Of a stretch of 64,000 nucleotides of DNA, positions 47,517-54,525 are shown one piece after another (position 1 is the first letter of the stretch; every line of letters starts with the position of its first letter). Below the pieces are notes generated by a model. That model did no database searches, was not told the DNA's origin, and saw nothing but the letters and a program-made list of their open reading frames with translations. This DNA is from Flagellimonas_A sp039592695. GTDB lineage: Bacteria; Bacteroidota; Bacteroidia; Flavobacteriales; Flavobacteriaceae. The stretch covers positions 806,001 to 870,000 of the forward strand of contig NZ_JBBUTK010000002.1 in the NCBI RefSeq assembly GCF_039592695.1, read 5' to 3'. Position numbers and translations under genes: made by a program.

Positions 47517-48566
47517 ATGAAATTATCAAACTTCAGTTTTGAGCTTCCAAAAGAATTGTTGGCCGAATACCCTGCTGAAAATCGTGACGAATCCAAATTG
47601 ATGGTCGTGCACCGCGAATCTGGTAAGATTGAGCACAAACTGTTCAAAGACCTGATTGATTATTTTGATGAGGGTGATGTCATGGCGTTGAACAATACCA
47701 AGGTTTTTCCTGCCAGATTATTTGGCAATAAAGAGAAGACCGGAGCTCGGATTGAAGTGTTCTTGTTGCGCGAACTTAATGAAGAACAGCGCCTTTGGGA
47801 TGTCTTGGTAGATCCTGCGCGAAAAATAAGAATTGGCAACAAATTATATTTTGGCGAGGATGAGAGCTTGGTCGCCGAGGTGATTGACAATACGACTTCA
47901 AGAGGGCGTACACTTCGGTTTTTGTTCGATGGCTCTTATCTGGATTTTAGAAGGAAACTGAAAGAGCTGGGCGAGACCCCATTACCGAAATACATCAAGC
48001 GTGACGCTGAACCAGAAGACGAACAGCGTTACCAAACCATTTATGCCAAGCATGAAGGTGCCGTTGCAGCCCCAACTGCTGGATTGCACTTCTCGAAGCA
48101 TTTGTTAAAGCGATTGGAGATAAAGGGTATCAATTATGCTGAATTGACACTTCATGTAGGTCTGGGCACTTTCAATCCCGTTGAGGTTGAAGACCTTTCA
48201 AAACACAAAATGGACAGTGAAGAACTGGTCATTGACGAGAAGGCGACCGAAATCATCAACAATGCAAAAAGCAACAAAAAACGGGTTTGCGCCGTGGGCA
48301 CCACAGTGATGAGAGGGCTTGAGAGCGCAGTATCTTCTGAAAGAACATTGAATACCTTTGAGGGGTGGACAAACAAGTTTATTTTCCCGCCCTATGAGTT
48401 TAGCATTGCCGACAGCATGGTGACCAATTTTCACCTGCCAAAATCAACGTTGTTGATGATGGTTTCTGCATTTATGGGGCACGATTTGATGAAGAAGGCC
48501 TACAAACAAGCCATTTTGGAGCAATACCGGTTCTATTCGTACGGTGATGCAATGTTGATACTATAA
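47517..48566 (+). CDS. queA: S-adenosylmethionine:tRNA ribosyltransferase-isomerase
   Basis: 349 residues. It adds the cyclopentene part of queuosine to tRNA using SAM as a ribose donor. LSNFSFELPKELLAEYPAEN is the usual start; DVMALNNTKVFPARLFG near 52, YQTIYAKHEGAVAAPTAGLH near 178, LHVGLGTFNPVEVEDLSKHK near 207, and MVTNFHLPKSTLLMMVSAFM near 301 are the conserved blocks. It ends RFYSYGDAMLIL as the family does. Own promoter and terminator. Confidence 0.95.
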   Translation: MKLSNFSFELPKELLAEYPAENRDESKLMVVHRESGKIEHKLFKDLIDYFDEGDVMALNNTKVFPARLFGNKEKTGARIEVFLLRELNEEQRLWDVLVDPARKIRIGNKLYFGEDESLVAEVIDNTTSRGRTLRFLFDGSYLDFRRKLKELGETPLPKYIKRDAEPEDEQRYQTIYAKHEGAVAAPTAGLHFSKHLLKRLEIKGINYAELTLHVGLGTFNPVEVEDLSKHKMDSEELVIDEKATEIINNAKSNKKRVCAVGTTVMRGLESAVSSERTLNTFEGWTNKFIFPPYEFSIADSMVTNFHLPKSTLLMMVSAFMGHDLMKKAYKQAILEQYRFYSYGDAMLIL

Positions 48567-48575
48567 TTTTTTGTC

Positions 48576-48611
48576 ATTCCTGCCTCCCGATAGCTATCGG
48601 GAGGCAGGAAT
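48576..48611. repeat. Type C palindrome, extended perfect form
   Basis: 36-base perfect palindrome: ATTCCTGCCTCCCGATAG and its reverse complement CTATCGGGAGGCAGGAAT. The largest and cleanest copy of this family. Confidence 0.9.
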
Positions 48612-48617
48612 CCTTAT

Positions 48618-48650
48618 AAATCCCGATTTATCATCGGGATTTTTCTTTTT
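48618..48650 (+). terminator. Rho-independent terminator after queA
   Basis: AAATCCCGAT / ATCGGGATTT stem, 5-base loop, then TTCTTTTT. Confidence 0.85.
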
Positions 48651-48662
48651 CTAACTTTGTCA

Positions 48663-48823
48663 GAGCCTGTTTAAATTTTTGTGATTAGAATTGTTATAGA
48701 TTATTTTTTTGCCCTTTTAGGCAAAATTTTATGGCATAGCCCATGCTACGGTATAAAATTTTAACGAAGAAGGGCGGAAAAAGGGTCATTAGGAAATAAT
48801 TGATAAAAACTTAAATAGGCACT
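48663..48823. mobile_element. MITE-like long imperfect palindrome upstream of rlmN
   Basis: Ends GAGCCTGTTTAAATTTTT and AAAAACTTAAATAGGCACTC are imperfect inverted repeats. The middle also pairs: AAAATTTTATGGCATAGC (48724 on) with GCTACGGTATAAAATTTT, and GCCCTTTT with AGAAGGGC. No reading frame. This looks like a non-autonomous element of about 160 bases, 4 bases from the rlmN start codon. No transposase or clear target duplication is visible. Confidence 0.55.
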
Positions 48824-48827
48824 CAAT

Positions 48828-49868
48828 ATGGTCAAACACAAAAAAGACATTCGGGCACTTACCAAAGAACAACTGCGTGACTTTTTTACATCCGAAGGTG
48901 ACCAAGCTTTTCGTGGCAACCAGGTCTATGAATGGTTGTGGCAGAAATCTGCGCATTCTTTTGATGGCATGACCAATCTGTCAAAGCAGACCCGTGAGAT
49001 GCTTGATAAAAACTTTGTCATCAACCATATTGAGGTGGATCAAATGCAGCGAAGCAATGACGGAACCATCAAAAATGCGGTAAAATTGCACGATGGACTC
49101 ATTGTAGAATCCGTTTTAATCCCTACAGAAACCAGAACAACGGCTTGTGTATCGAGCCAAGTAGGCTGCAGTCTTGACTGCAAGTTTTGCGCCACAGCAC
49201 GGTTGAAACGCATGCGCAATTTGAATCCCGATGAGATTTATGACCAAGTGGTGTCCATAGACAGGCAAAGTCGGTTGTACTTTGACCGCCCACTCAGCAA
49301 CATTGTTTTTATGGGCATGGGCGAGCCATTGATGAATTACAACAATGTGCTCAAAGCAATAGAAAAAATTACTTCAAAAGAAGGTTTGGGCATGTCACCA
49401 AAACGCATTACGGTCTCTACTTCGGGGGTGCCCAAGATGATAAAGAAAATGGCGGATGAAGCTGTAAAGTTCAACTTGGCGGTTTCATTGCATTCCGCCA
49501 TCGATGAAACCCGCACCTCTATCATGCCGTTCAATGCCACCTTTCCGCTGCATGATTTAAGGGAGGCCTTACAATATTGGTATCAAAAGACCAAGAATAG
49601 GATTACCTATGAATATGTGGTGTGGCAAGGCATCAACGATACCAAAAAAGATGTGGAAGCCTTGGTCAAATTCTGCCGCTTCGCGCCTTCGAAAGTGAAC
49701 TTGATTGAGTACAACCCCATTGACGATGGGCAATTTCAGCAGGCTTCTGACGCAGCTATAACGATGTATCAGAACATTTTGGAAGAAAATGGCATTACGG
49801 TAACGGTACGCCGTTCTCGTGGCAAGGATATTGATGCCGCCTGTGGCCAGCTGGCCAATAAATCTTGA
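48828..49868 (+). CDS. rlmN: 23S rRNA (A2503) / tRNA (A37) methyltransferase RlmN
   Basis: 346 residues, a radical-SAM enzyme. The iron-sulfur motif is C114, C118 and C121 (GCSLDCKFCATA); the catalytic cysteine near the C-terminus is C339 (DAACGQL). IVFMGMGEPLMNYNNVLKAI near 155 and RITVSTSGVPKMIKKMADEA near 189 are family landmarks, and the N-terminal QVYEWLWQKSAHSFDGMTNL near 32 is the RNA-binding part. The start lies immediately after a MITE-like palindrome, so that element probably forms its leader RNA. Confidence 0.95.
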   Translation: MVKHKKDIRALTKEQLRDFFTSEGDQAFRGNQVYEWLWQKSAHSFDGMTNLSKQTREMLDKNFVINHIEVDQMQRSNDGTIKNAVKLHDGLIVESVLIPTETRTTACVSSQVGCSLDCKFCATARLKRMRNLNPDEIYDQVVSIDRQSRLYFDRPLSNIVFMGMGEPLMNYNNVLKAIEKITSKEGLGMSPKRITVSTSGVPKMIKKMADEAVKFNLAVSLHSAIDETRTSIMPFNATFPLHDLREALQYWYQKTKNRITYEYVVWQGINDTKKDVEALVKFCRFAPSKVNLIEYNPIDDGQFQQASDAAITMYQNILEENGITVTVRRSRGKDIDAACGQLANKS

Positions 49869-49906
49869 CGCTGCACCAAGACCACCGATTACTGTGTTGT
49901 TTTCCC

Positions 49907-49925
49907 TACTTTTGGTGCACCAAAA
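49907..49925 (+). promoter_or_regulatory. Promoter element and palindrome before the prenyl synthase gene
   Basis: TACTTTTG (49907-49914) fits TAnnTTTG and overlaps a perfect 16-base palindrome TTTTGGTGCACCAAAA (49910-49925) at the expected RNA start. Could be an operator. Confidence 0.5.
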
Positions 49926-49943
49926 TCAAACTTCTAATCTCTT

Positions 49944-50921
49944 TTGAAAGTCGCCGCGCAAATAAGGGAGCCCATTGAGCATGAGATGCAGCTTTTTGAA
50001 GAAAAGTTTCGCCTTTCAATGTCATCAAAAGTGGCCCTGTTCAACCGTATCACCTATTACATTGTCAATAGAAAGGGCAAGCAGATGCGCCCCATGTTCG
50101 TTTTTTTGACAGCAAAGATGTTGAACAGCGGGCAGGTGAACGAACGCACCTATACCGGGGCATCGATTATTGAGTTGATCCATACTGCAAGTCTGGTACA
50201 CGATGATGTTGTCGATGAAAGCGATAAACGTCGTGGATTTTTCTCAATCAATGCGCTGTGGAAGAACAAAATCGCTGTTTTGGTCGGCGACTACCTCTTT
50301 TCAAAAGGACTTTTGGTCGCTTTGGATAATAACAGCCACGACCTTTTGCAGATTATTTCAAATGCTGTTCGTGAAATGAGCGAGGGAGAGCTACTGCAAA
50401 TCGAGAAAGCCCGTTTGCTCGATATCACAGAAGAAGTGTATTACGACATCATCCGTCAAAAAACCGCTACGCTGATAGCTGCCTGTTGCAGTATGGGAGC
50501 TTGTGCAGTGAAATCTGGCACTGATGAAGTAGAGACCTTCCGCAAGTTTGGTGAGCTCTGCGGCATGGCATTTCAGATCAAGGACGATCTTTTTGATTAT
50601 GGAGAGGAGCGTATCGGCAAACCCACGGGTATCGATATCAAAGAACAGAAAATGACCCTGCCACTTATCTATGCCCTTGACCAAAGCGACAAGAAGGAAC
50701 GGAGGTGGTTGATCAATTCCATCAAAAATCACAATAAGAACAAAAAAAGGGTCAAAGAGGTCATTGCATTCGTGAAAGCTAAAGGCGGATTGGAATATGC
50801 CATCGAACGGATGTTCAAATTCAAAGATGAAGCCCTTTCGCTGCTGGAACCTTACCCTGAATCCCCTTACAAAGACTCCCTGATGCTTATGGTCAACTAT
50901 GTGGTTGACAGAAAAAAATAG
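49944..50921 (+). CDS. Polyprenyl diphosphate synthase
   Basis: 325 residues from a TTG start that matches the family beginning (KVAAQIREPIEHEMQLFEEK). It builds long-chain isoprenoid diphosphates for quinones or cell-wall carriers. First aspartate-rich motif HDDVVDESDKRRG near 90 and second IKDDLFDYG near 212 bind magnesium-diphosphate. KGKQMRPMFVFLTAKML near 47 and EGELLQIEKARLLD near 150 are typical of the octaprenyl/heptaprenyl type. Product length cannot be told by eye. Confidence 0.92.
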   Translation: MKVAAQIREPIEHEMQLFEEKFRLSMSSKVALFNRITYYIVNRKGKQMRPMFVFLTAKMLNSGQVNERTYTGASIIELIHTASLVHDDVVDESDKRRGFFSINALWKNKIAVLVGDYLFSKGLLVALDNNSHDLLQIISNAVREMSEGELLQIEKARLLDITEEVYYDIIRQKTATLIAACCSMGACAVKSGTDEVETFRKFGELCGMAFQIKDDLFDYGEERIGKPTGIDIKEQKMTLPLIYALDQSDKKERRWLINSIKNHNKNKKRVKEVIAFVKAKGGLEYAIERMFKFKDEALSLLEPYPESPYKDSLMLMVNYVVDRKK

Positions 50922-50987
50922 GTGCTGGACAACCCTTTTTAAATTACATGCGTCTATACCTATAGAAGCGAGAACAAACCAAGAGCC

Positions 50988-51560
50988 TTGAAGATTATTG
51001 GACTATACAGAAATGAAAAACTGTTGGTGAAAAAAGCCAAAGCCAATGATAGGTCTGCACAAAAAGCAATTTTTGAGCAATTTTCTCCCAAAATGCTTTC
51101 GGTATGCCGCCAATATATCAAAGACGTTCAGTTTGCAGAAGATGTCATGATCAGTGGTTTTGTCAAGGTTTTTAGCAAGCTTGAAACTTTTAGAGGGCAG
51201 GGAAGTTTTGAAGGATGGATCAGAAAGATTATGGTGCGCGAAAGTATTTCCTATCTAAGAAAGCGACAGTTTGTGGTCTATGATGATGAGGTGGTTGAAC
51301 AGGTTGAATTGGAGGTTGGCGATTCATCTTCAATGTGGGATGTGGAACATATACAGTCACTCGTTGATACACTGCCGGAAGGATATAAAACTGTCTTTTT
51401 GCTCTATGCCGTTGAGGGATATAAACATCATGAGATAGCTGAGCTACTAGATATTTCTGAAGGTACTTCAAAGTCACAATTGTTCAAGGCCCGGCAAACG
51501 CTTCAAGAAAATTTAAGATTGGGTGGTGCCATTCACGACACCAGATCAAGAAGTAAATGA
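50988..51560 (+). CDS. ECF-type sigma-70 factor
   Basis: 190 residues. Region 2 (LVKKAKANDRSAQKAIFEQF, FAEDVMISGFVKVFSKLETF, FEGWIRKIMVRESISYLRKR) and region 4 (LPEGYKTVFLLYAVEGYKHH, IAELLDISEGTSKSQLFKAR) of extracytoplasmic-function sigma factors. It probably answers envelope stress together with the membrane protein encoded next, which overlaps it in one possible start. The start is a TTG at 50988; no ATG is available upstream in frame before the conserved region. Confidence 0.9.
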   Translation: MKIIGLYRNEKLLVKKAKANDRSAQKAIFEQFSPKMLSVCRQYIKDVQFAEDVMISGFVKVFSKLETFRGQGSFEGWIRKIMVRESISYLRKRQFVVYDDEVVEQVELEVGDSSSMWDVEHIQSLVDTLPEGYKTVFLLYAVEGYKHHEIAELLDISEGTSKSQLFKARQTLQENLRLGGAIHDTRSRSK

Positions 51561-51567
51561 AAAAGCT

Positions 51568-52284
51568 ATGGAAAAATTAGAAAAACATATCAAACAAAAA
51601 CTGGAGGCTCGCGAGATCAAACCGTCCAAAAAGGCTTGGTCAAAACTTGAAAAGCGTCTTGAAACTGCACCTGAGCAGAACAACAACCGAAAATGGTATA
51701 TGATAGCTGCCGCATTCATTGGAGTTTTGATAGTGACATCCATCTATTTTAGCGGCAACAAAGAGCAGCAACAACCTCAAATAGTGGTAAAAGACAACCA
51801 AGATGAAGAAAACAGCCAGGCAAGTAAGGAAGCTATTGAGATTATCAAAGAAAAACCTTCCGTTGTAGAAACTGAAGAGCAGTCACCAAAGCAAAGCGAT
51901 GAAAAACAGTTTGTTGAACCAGAAACTAAAACAGCAGTTGCACTATCGGAAATCGTAGAAAAGAGAATTCCACTTGAAAACGAATTGGCTGAAAACCAGC
52001 AATGGCTTATTGACCAAAAAGTGGATGAAGTTTTGGCCAAGGTCATTTTATTGGAAAACAACAATCAATCGGTCACCGAAGCTGAGGTAGATTCACTGTT
52101 AAGAGCCGCGCAAAAAGAAGTGCTGACCGACAAACTTTTTAACCAAAATGGTTCGGTTGATGCCATGATGCTTTTGGCCGAAGTCGAAGACGAACTCAAT
52201 GATTCTTTTCGGGACCAAATTTTTGATGCCCTGAAAGATGGCTATACCAAACTCAGAACCGCAGTGGTATACCGCAATAATTAA
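51568..52284 (+). CDS. Single-pass membrane protein, probable anti-sigma factor
   Basis: 238 residues. A charged cytoplasmic N-terminus (MEKLEKHIKQKLEAREIKPS), one membrane helix at about 45-61 (WYMIAAAFIGVLIVTSIYF), then a long Glu/Gln/Lys-rich periplasmic part and a helical end (EAEVDSLLRAAQKEVLTDKL). It follows the ECF sigma gene by 7 bases. The topology and position fit an anti-sigma partner, although no known anti-sigma domain is visible. ATG 51568 is used; an in-frame start at 51523 lies inside the sigma gene. Confidence 0.75.
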   Translation: MEKLEKHIKQKLEAREIKPSKKAWSKLEKRLETAPEQNNNRKWYMIAAAFIGVLIVTSIYFSGNKEQQQPQIVVKDNQDEENSQASKEAIEIIKEKPSVVETEEQSPKQSDEKQFVEPETKTAVALSEIVEKRIPLENELAENQQWLIDQKVDEVLAKVILLENNNQSVTEAEVDSLLRAAQKEVLTDKLFNQNGSVDAMMLLAEVEDELNDSFRDQIFDALKDGYTKLRTAVVYRNN

Positions 52285-52313
52285 CATTCATCAATCAAAA
52301 CCCCTGTTTTTAT

Positions 52314-52343
52314 TCCTCCCCCTTGGGGGAGGTTAGGTGGGGG
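52314..52343. repeat. Type A repeat before an outer-membrane protein gene
   Basis: TCCTCCCCCTTGGGGGAGGT then TAGGTGGGGG, 15 bases before ATG 52359. The clearest copy of the CCTCCCC..GGGGAGGTTAGGTGGGG layout. Confidence 0.9.
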
Positions 52344-52358
52344 CTAAATCAAACAATC

Positions 52359-53435
52359 ATGAGAACAATTACCTATTATGTTGTGCTGATCATTATCAGC
52401 TTTTTGACCCAACAGCTTTCGGCCCAAAAATCGTATGAAAAAGAAGTTGAAGAATTAAAAAACAGAAAAGAAGAGATAGTATCTCAAGAAAAAGATGCGT
52501 TACGTTTAGAGGTCGAACACATCAATAAGCAACTTGAAAAGGGAAAAATTTCAGCTGAAGAAGCGACAAAATTAAAAGAAGCTGCCGCGAAAAAGCGTGC
52601 CTTGAACATCGAAAATAGAACAGCAATCATCGATAACCGTATTGCCTTGTTGGAACGCAACCAGGGTCAGGTTTTGGAATTGGACTCACTAGATTCAAAA
52701 AATCGGTTATTATTGACGTTTGATATCGACGATGAAGACGATAGAATTTTTGGCATACGCATCAATGAAAGAGATTGGGATAGAGACTATAAGTACGACC
52801 GGCGTACCTATTCTGACTTGGTCTTGGCCATTGGGTTGAACAATGCTTTGATTGAAGGGCAATCATTGGATGACTCTCCGTATAAAATTGGTGGAAGCCG
52901 ATTTTTTGAGATGGGTTGGCAGTGGCGGACGCGGGTGTTCAGGAATTCAAATTGGTTGCGATTCAACTACGGATTTTCATTTCAATTCAACGGTTTAAAA
53001 CCAGAAAACAACCAGTTCTTTGTGCAAAATGGTGACCAGACCGGATTACAGGAATTTGATGTGGAATTGGACAAGTCGAAGCTCAGAATGGATAATCTGG
53101 TGTTTCCGGTGCATTTTGAAATCGGTCCTTCAAAATATAGAGAGTACCGCAACGGTTTCCGGTATTCGCTGGATGATCAGTTCCGTTTGGGTTTTGGGGG
53201 TTATGCGGGATTCAACTTGGGTACACGGCAAAAATTAAAATATACAAGAGACGGCGAGCGTGTAAAGGACAAGTTTAAACGTGACTACAATACCAGTGAT
53301 TTGATATACGGTTTGAGTGCTTATGCAGGTATCGAGGGTGTGCTGCTGTATGTCAAATACGATTTGAATCCCATTTTTAGGGATGCTCCTGTCGAGCAAC
53401 GTAATATTTCATTGGGGGTTCGCTTTGATTTGTAA
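52359..53435 (+). CDS. Outer-membrane barrel protein with periplasmic coiled coil
   Basis: 358 residues. Signal peptide ending QQLSAQ, a Lys/Glu-rich coiled coil at about 28-105 (YEKEVEELKNRKEEIVSQEK), then a beta-barrel-like region with alternating aromatic strands ending in ISLGVRFDL, a typical outer-membrane C-terminus. I do not recognise a named family. Placed after the ECF sigma and its probable anti-sigma, it may be a target of that sigma factor (inference). Confidence 0.78.
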   Translation: MRTITYYVVLIIISFLTQQLSAQKSYEKEVEELKNRKEEIVSQEKDALRLEVEHINKQLEKGKISAEEATKLKEAAAKKRALNIENRTAIIDNRIALLERNQGQVLELDSLDSKNRLLLTFDIDDEDDRIFGIRINERDWDRDYKYDRRTYSDLVLAIGLNNALIEGQSLDDSPYKIGGSRFFEMGWQWRTRVFRNSNWLRFNYGFSFQFNGLKPENNQFFVQNGDQTGLQEFDVELDKSKLRMDNLVFPVHFEIGPSKYREYRNGFRYSLDDQFRLGFGGYAGFNLGTRQKLKYTRDGERVKDKFKRDYNTSDLIYGLSAYAGIEGVLLYVKYDLNPIFRDAPVEQRNISLGVRFDL

Positions 53436-53456
53436 AAAAAATACTGGCTCCACCCT

Positions 53457-53506
53457 GTCATCCTGAGCGGTGTCACACTGAGCGCAGTCGAAGTGCAGTC
53501 GAAGGA
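53457..53506. repeat. Nested type B REP-like units
   Basis: GTCATCCTGAGCG (53457-53469), then a complete second unit GTGTCACACTGAGCGCAGTC + GAAGT (53470-53494), then GCAGTCGAAGGA (53495-53506). Removing the inner unit restores a normal outer unit. Confidence 0.85.
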
Positions 53507-53564
53507 AAAGAGTTGTTTTCCAAAAACGGACAGGGGGATATTCCAATGTTCTTGGGATATTGAA

Positions 53565-53807
53565 TCAAATTGACAACGCCCTCTCCATTTCGTCCGAAAA
53601 CTCCTCTTTATAATAGACCCGTTTACAATGACTACATTCCGCATAGCGTGATGTTCCTATTTTAAAAAGCGGTATCCAAAACAGATGAAAATAGTTGGGC
53701 TGAACATGGGCAGTGAGTGTTCCCGTTTGCGAACAATGAGGACAAGAAACACCATTCATGGGTTTTGAAACCTGTTTTCCCGATCGTGTTCCGAAGAACA
53801 ATATCAT
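53565..53807 (-). CDS. Small zinc-ribbon protein
   Basis: 80 residues with two CxxC pairs (SCPHCSQ near 22 and ECSHCKR near 58) that can hold one zinc ion, and an apolar middle (NYFHLFWIPLFKIGTSRY) that may insert in or lie on the membrane. It resembles the zinc-ribbon family proteins of about 80 residues seen in Bacteroidota; function unknown. It begins 6 bases after the end of the SIMPL gene, so the two form an operon. Confidence 0.82.
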   Translation of the reverse strand: MILFFGTRSGKQVSKPMNGVSCPHCSQTGTLTAHVQPNYFHLFWIPLFKIGTSRYAECSHCKRVYYKEEFSDEMERALSI

Positions 53808-53813
53808 ATTCTG

Positions 53814-54419
53814 CTATTTCAATTCAAACGAGACATTGATACGGTATTCACGCTCGTTGTTGATGTTGCCATAGTAGAGGCTTTCACTGAACTTTTCATA
53901 GTTGGTATCACTTAAATAGACCACTTTCCCAATTTGTCGTCCCATTTTTCCGGCGAGTGCTTCAGCGCGATTTTTCGCATCTTCAAGTGCTTTACCGGCA
54001 TAATCTGCCATTTGTGCTCTAGTGAGTTTGAATTCCATGGTAGTGTCTGATTTGGTCACGCCGACAGAGCGTACCGAAAGAAATTTTTGAAGGTCATCGG
54101 CACTGTTGGTCGTGTACTTGATAATGGTGCCATCTTTATCATATCCATAGAGCGCATAGCCCATGGCATCTTCTTTGAGATTTGCGGTATTGATGCCCAC
54201 TTTGGCCAATTTATCTTTATAGGTCGATAGTATCTCTGGCAGCGTAAAAGTTTGCGCATCATAGTAGACGTTGTTCATGCTGACAAGCATAGACGCCTTA
54301 TAATTGGGAGAAATGGTATAGCCGTGAACCCCATATACATTGATGGTGTTCTGGTTTTCTTGAGCATTTGTAAAACAGAAACTGGTGAAAAGCAGTGTAA
54401 GCAATACTATTTTTTTCAT
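53814..54419 (-). CDS. SIMPL (DUF541) domain secreted protein
   Basis: 201 residues. Signal peptide MKKIVLLTLLFTSFCFTNAQ; the mature part has the SIMPL pattern with FKLTRAQMADYAGKALEDAK and NRAEALAGKMGRQIGKVVYL near 137-170, and ends REYRINVSFELK. SIMPL proteins are periplasmic or outer-membrane linked; a role in stress tolerance has been reported for relatives, but the activity is not known. First gene of a two-gene operon with the zinc-ribbon protein. Confidence 0.85.
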   Translation of the reverse strand: MKKIVLLTLLFTSFCFTNAQENQNTINVYGVHGYTISPNYKASMLVSMNNVYYDAQTFTLPEILSTYKDKLAKVGINTANLKEDAMGYALYGYDKDGTIIKYTTNSADDLQKFLSVRSVGVTKSDTTMEFKLTRAQMADYAGKALEDAKNRAEALAGKMGRQIGKVVYLSDTNYEKFSESLYYGNINNEREYRINVSFELK

Positions 54420-54525
54420 GGTAACCGTGTTTAATGAAATTGTCTAATTTGGATTGAAATTAAGGATAAACTTTTTTACATTCCAATTAGAGGATTAATT
54501 TTATCCACCTTTCAAAAAAACGCTT

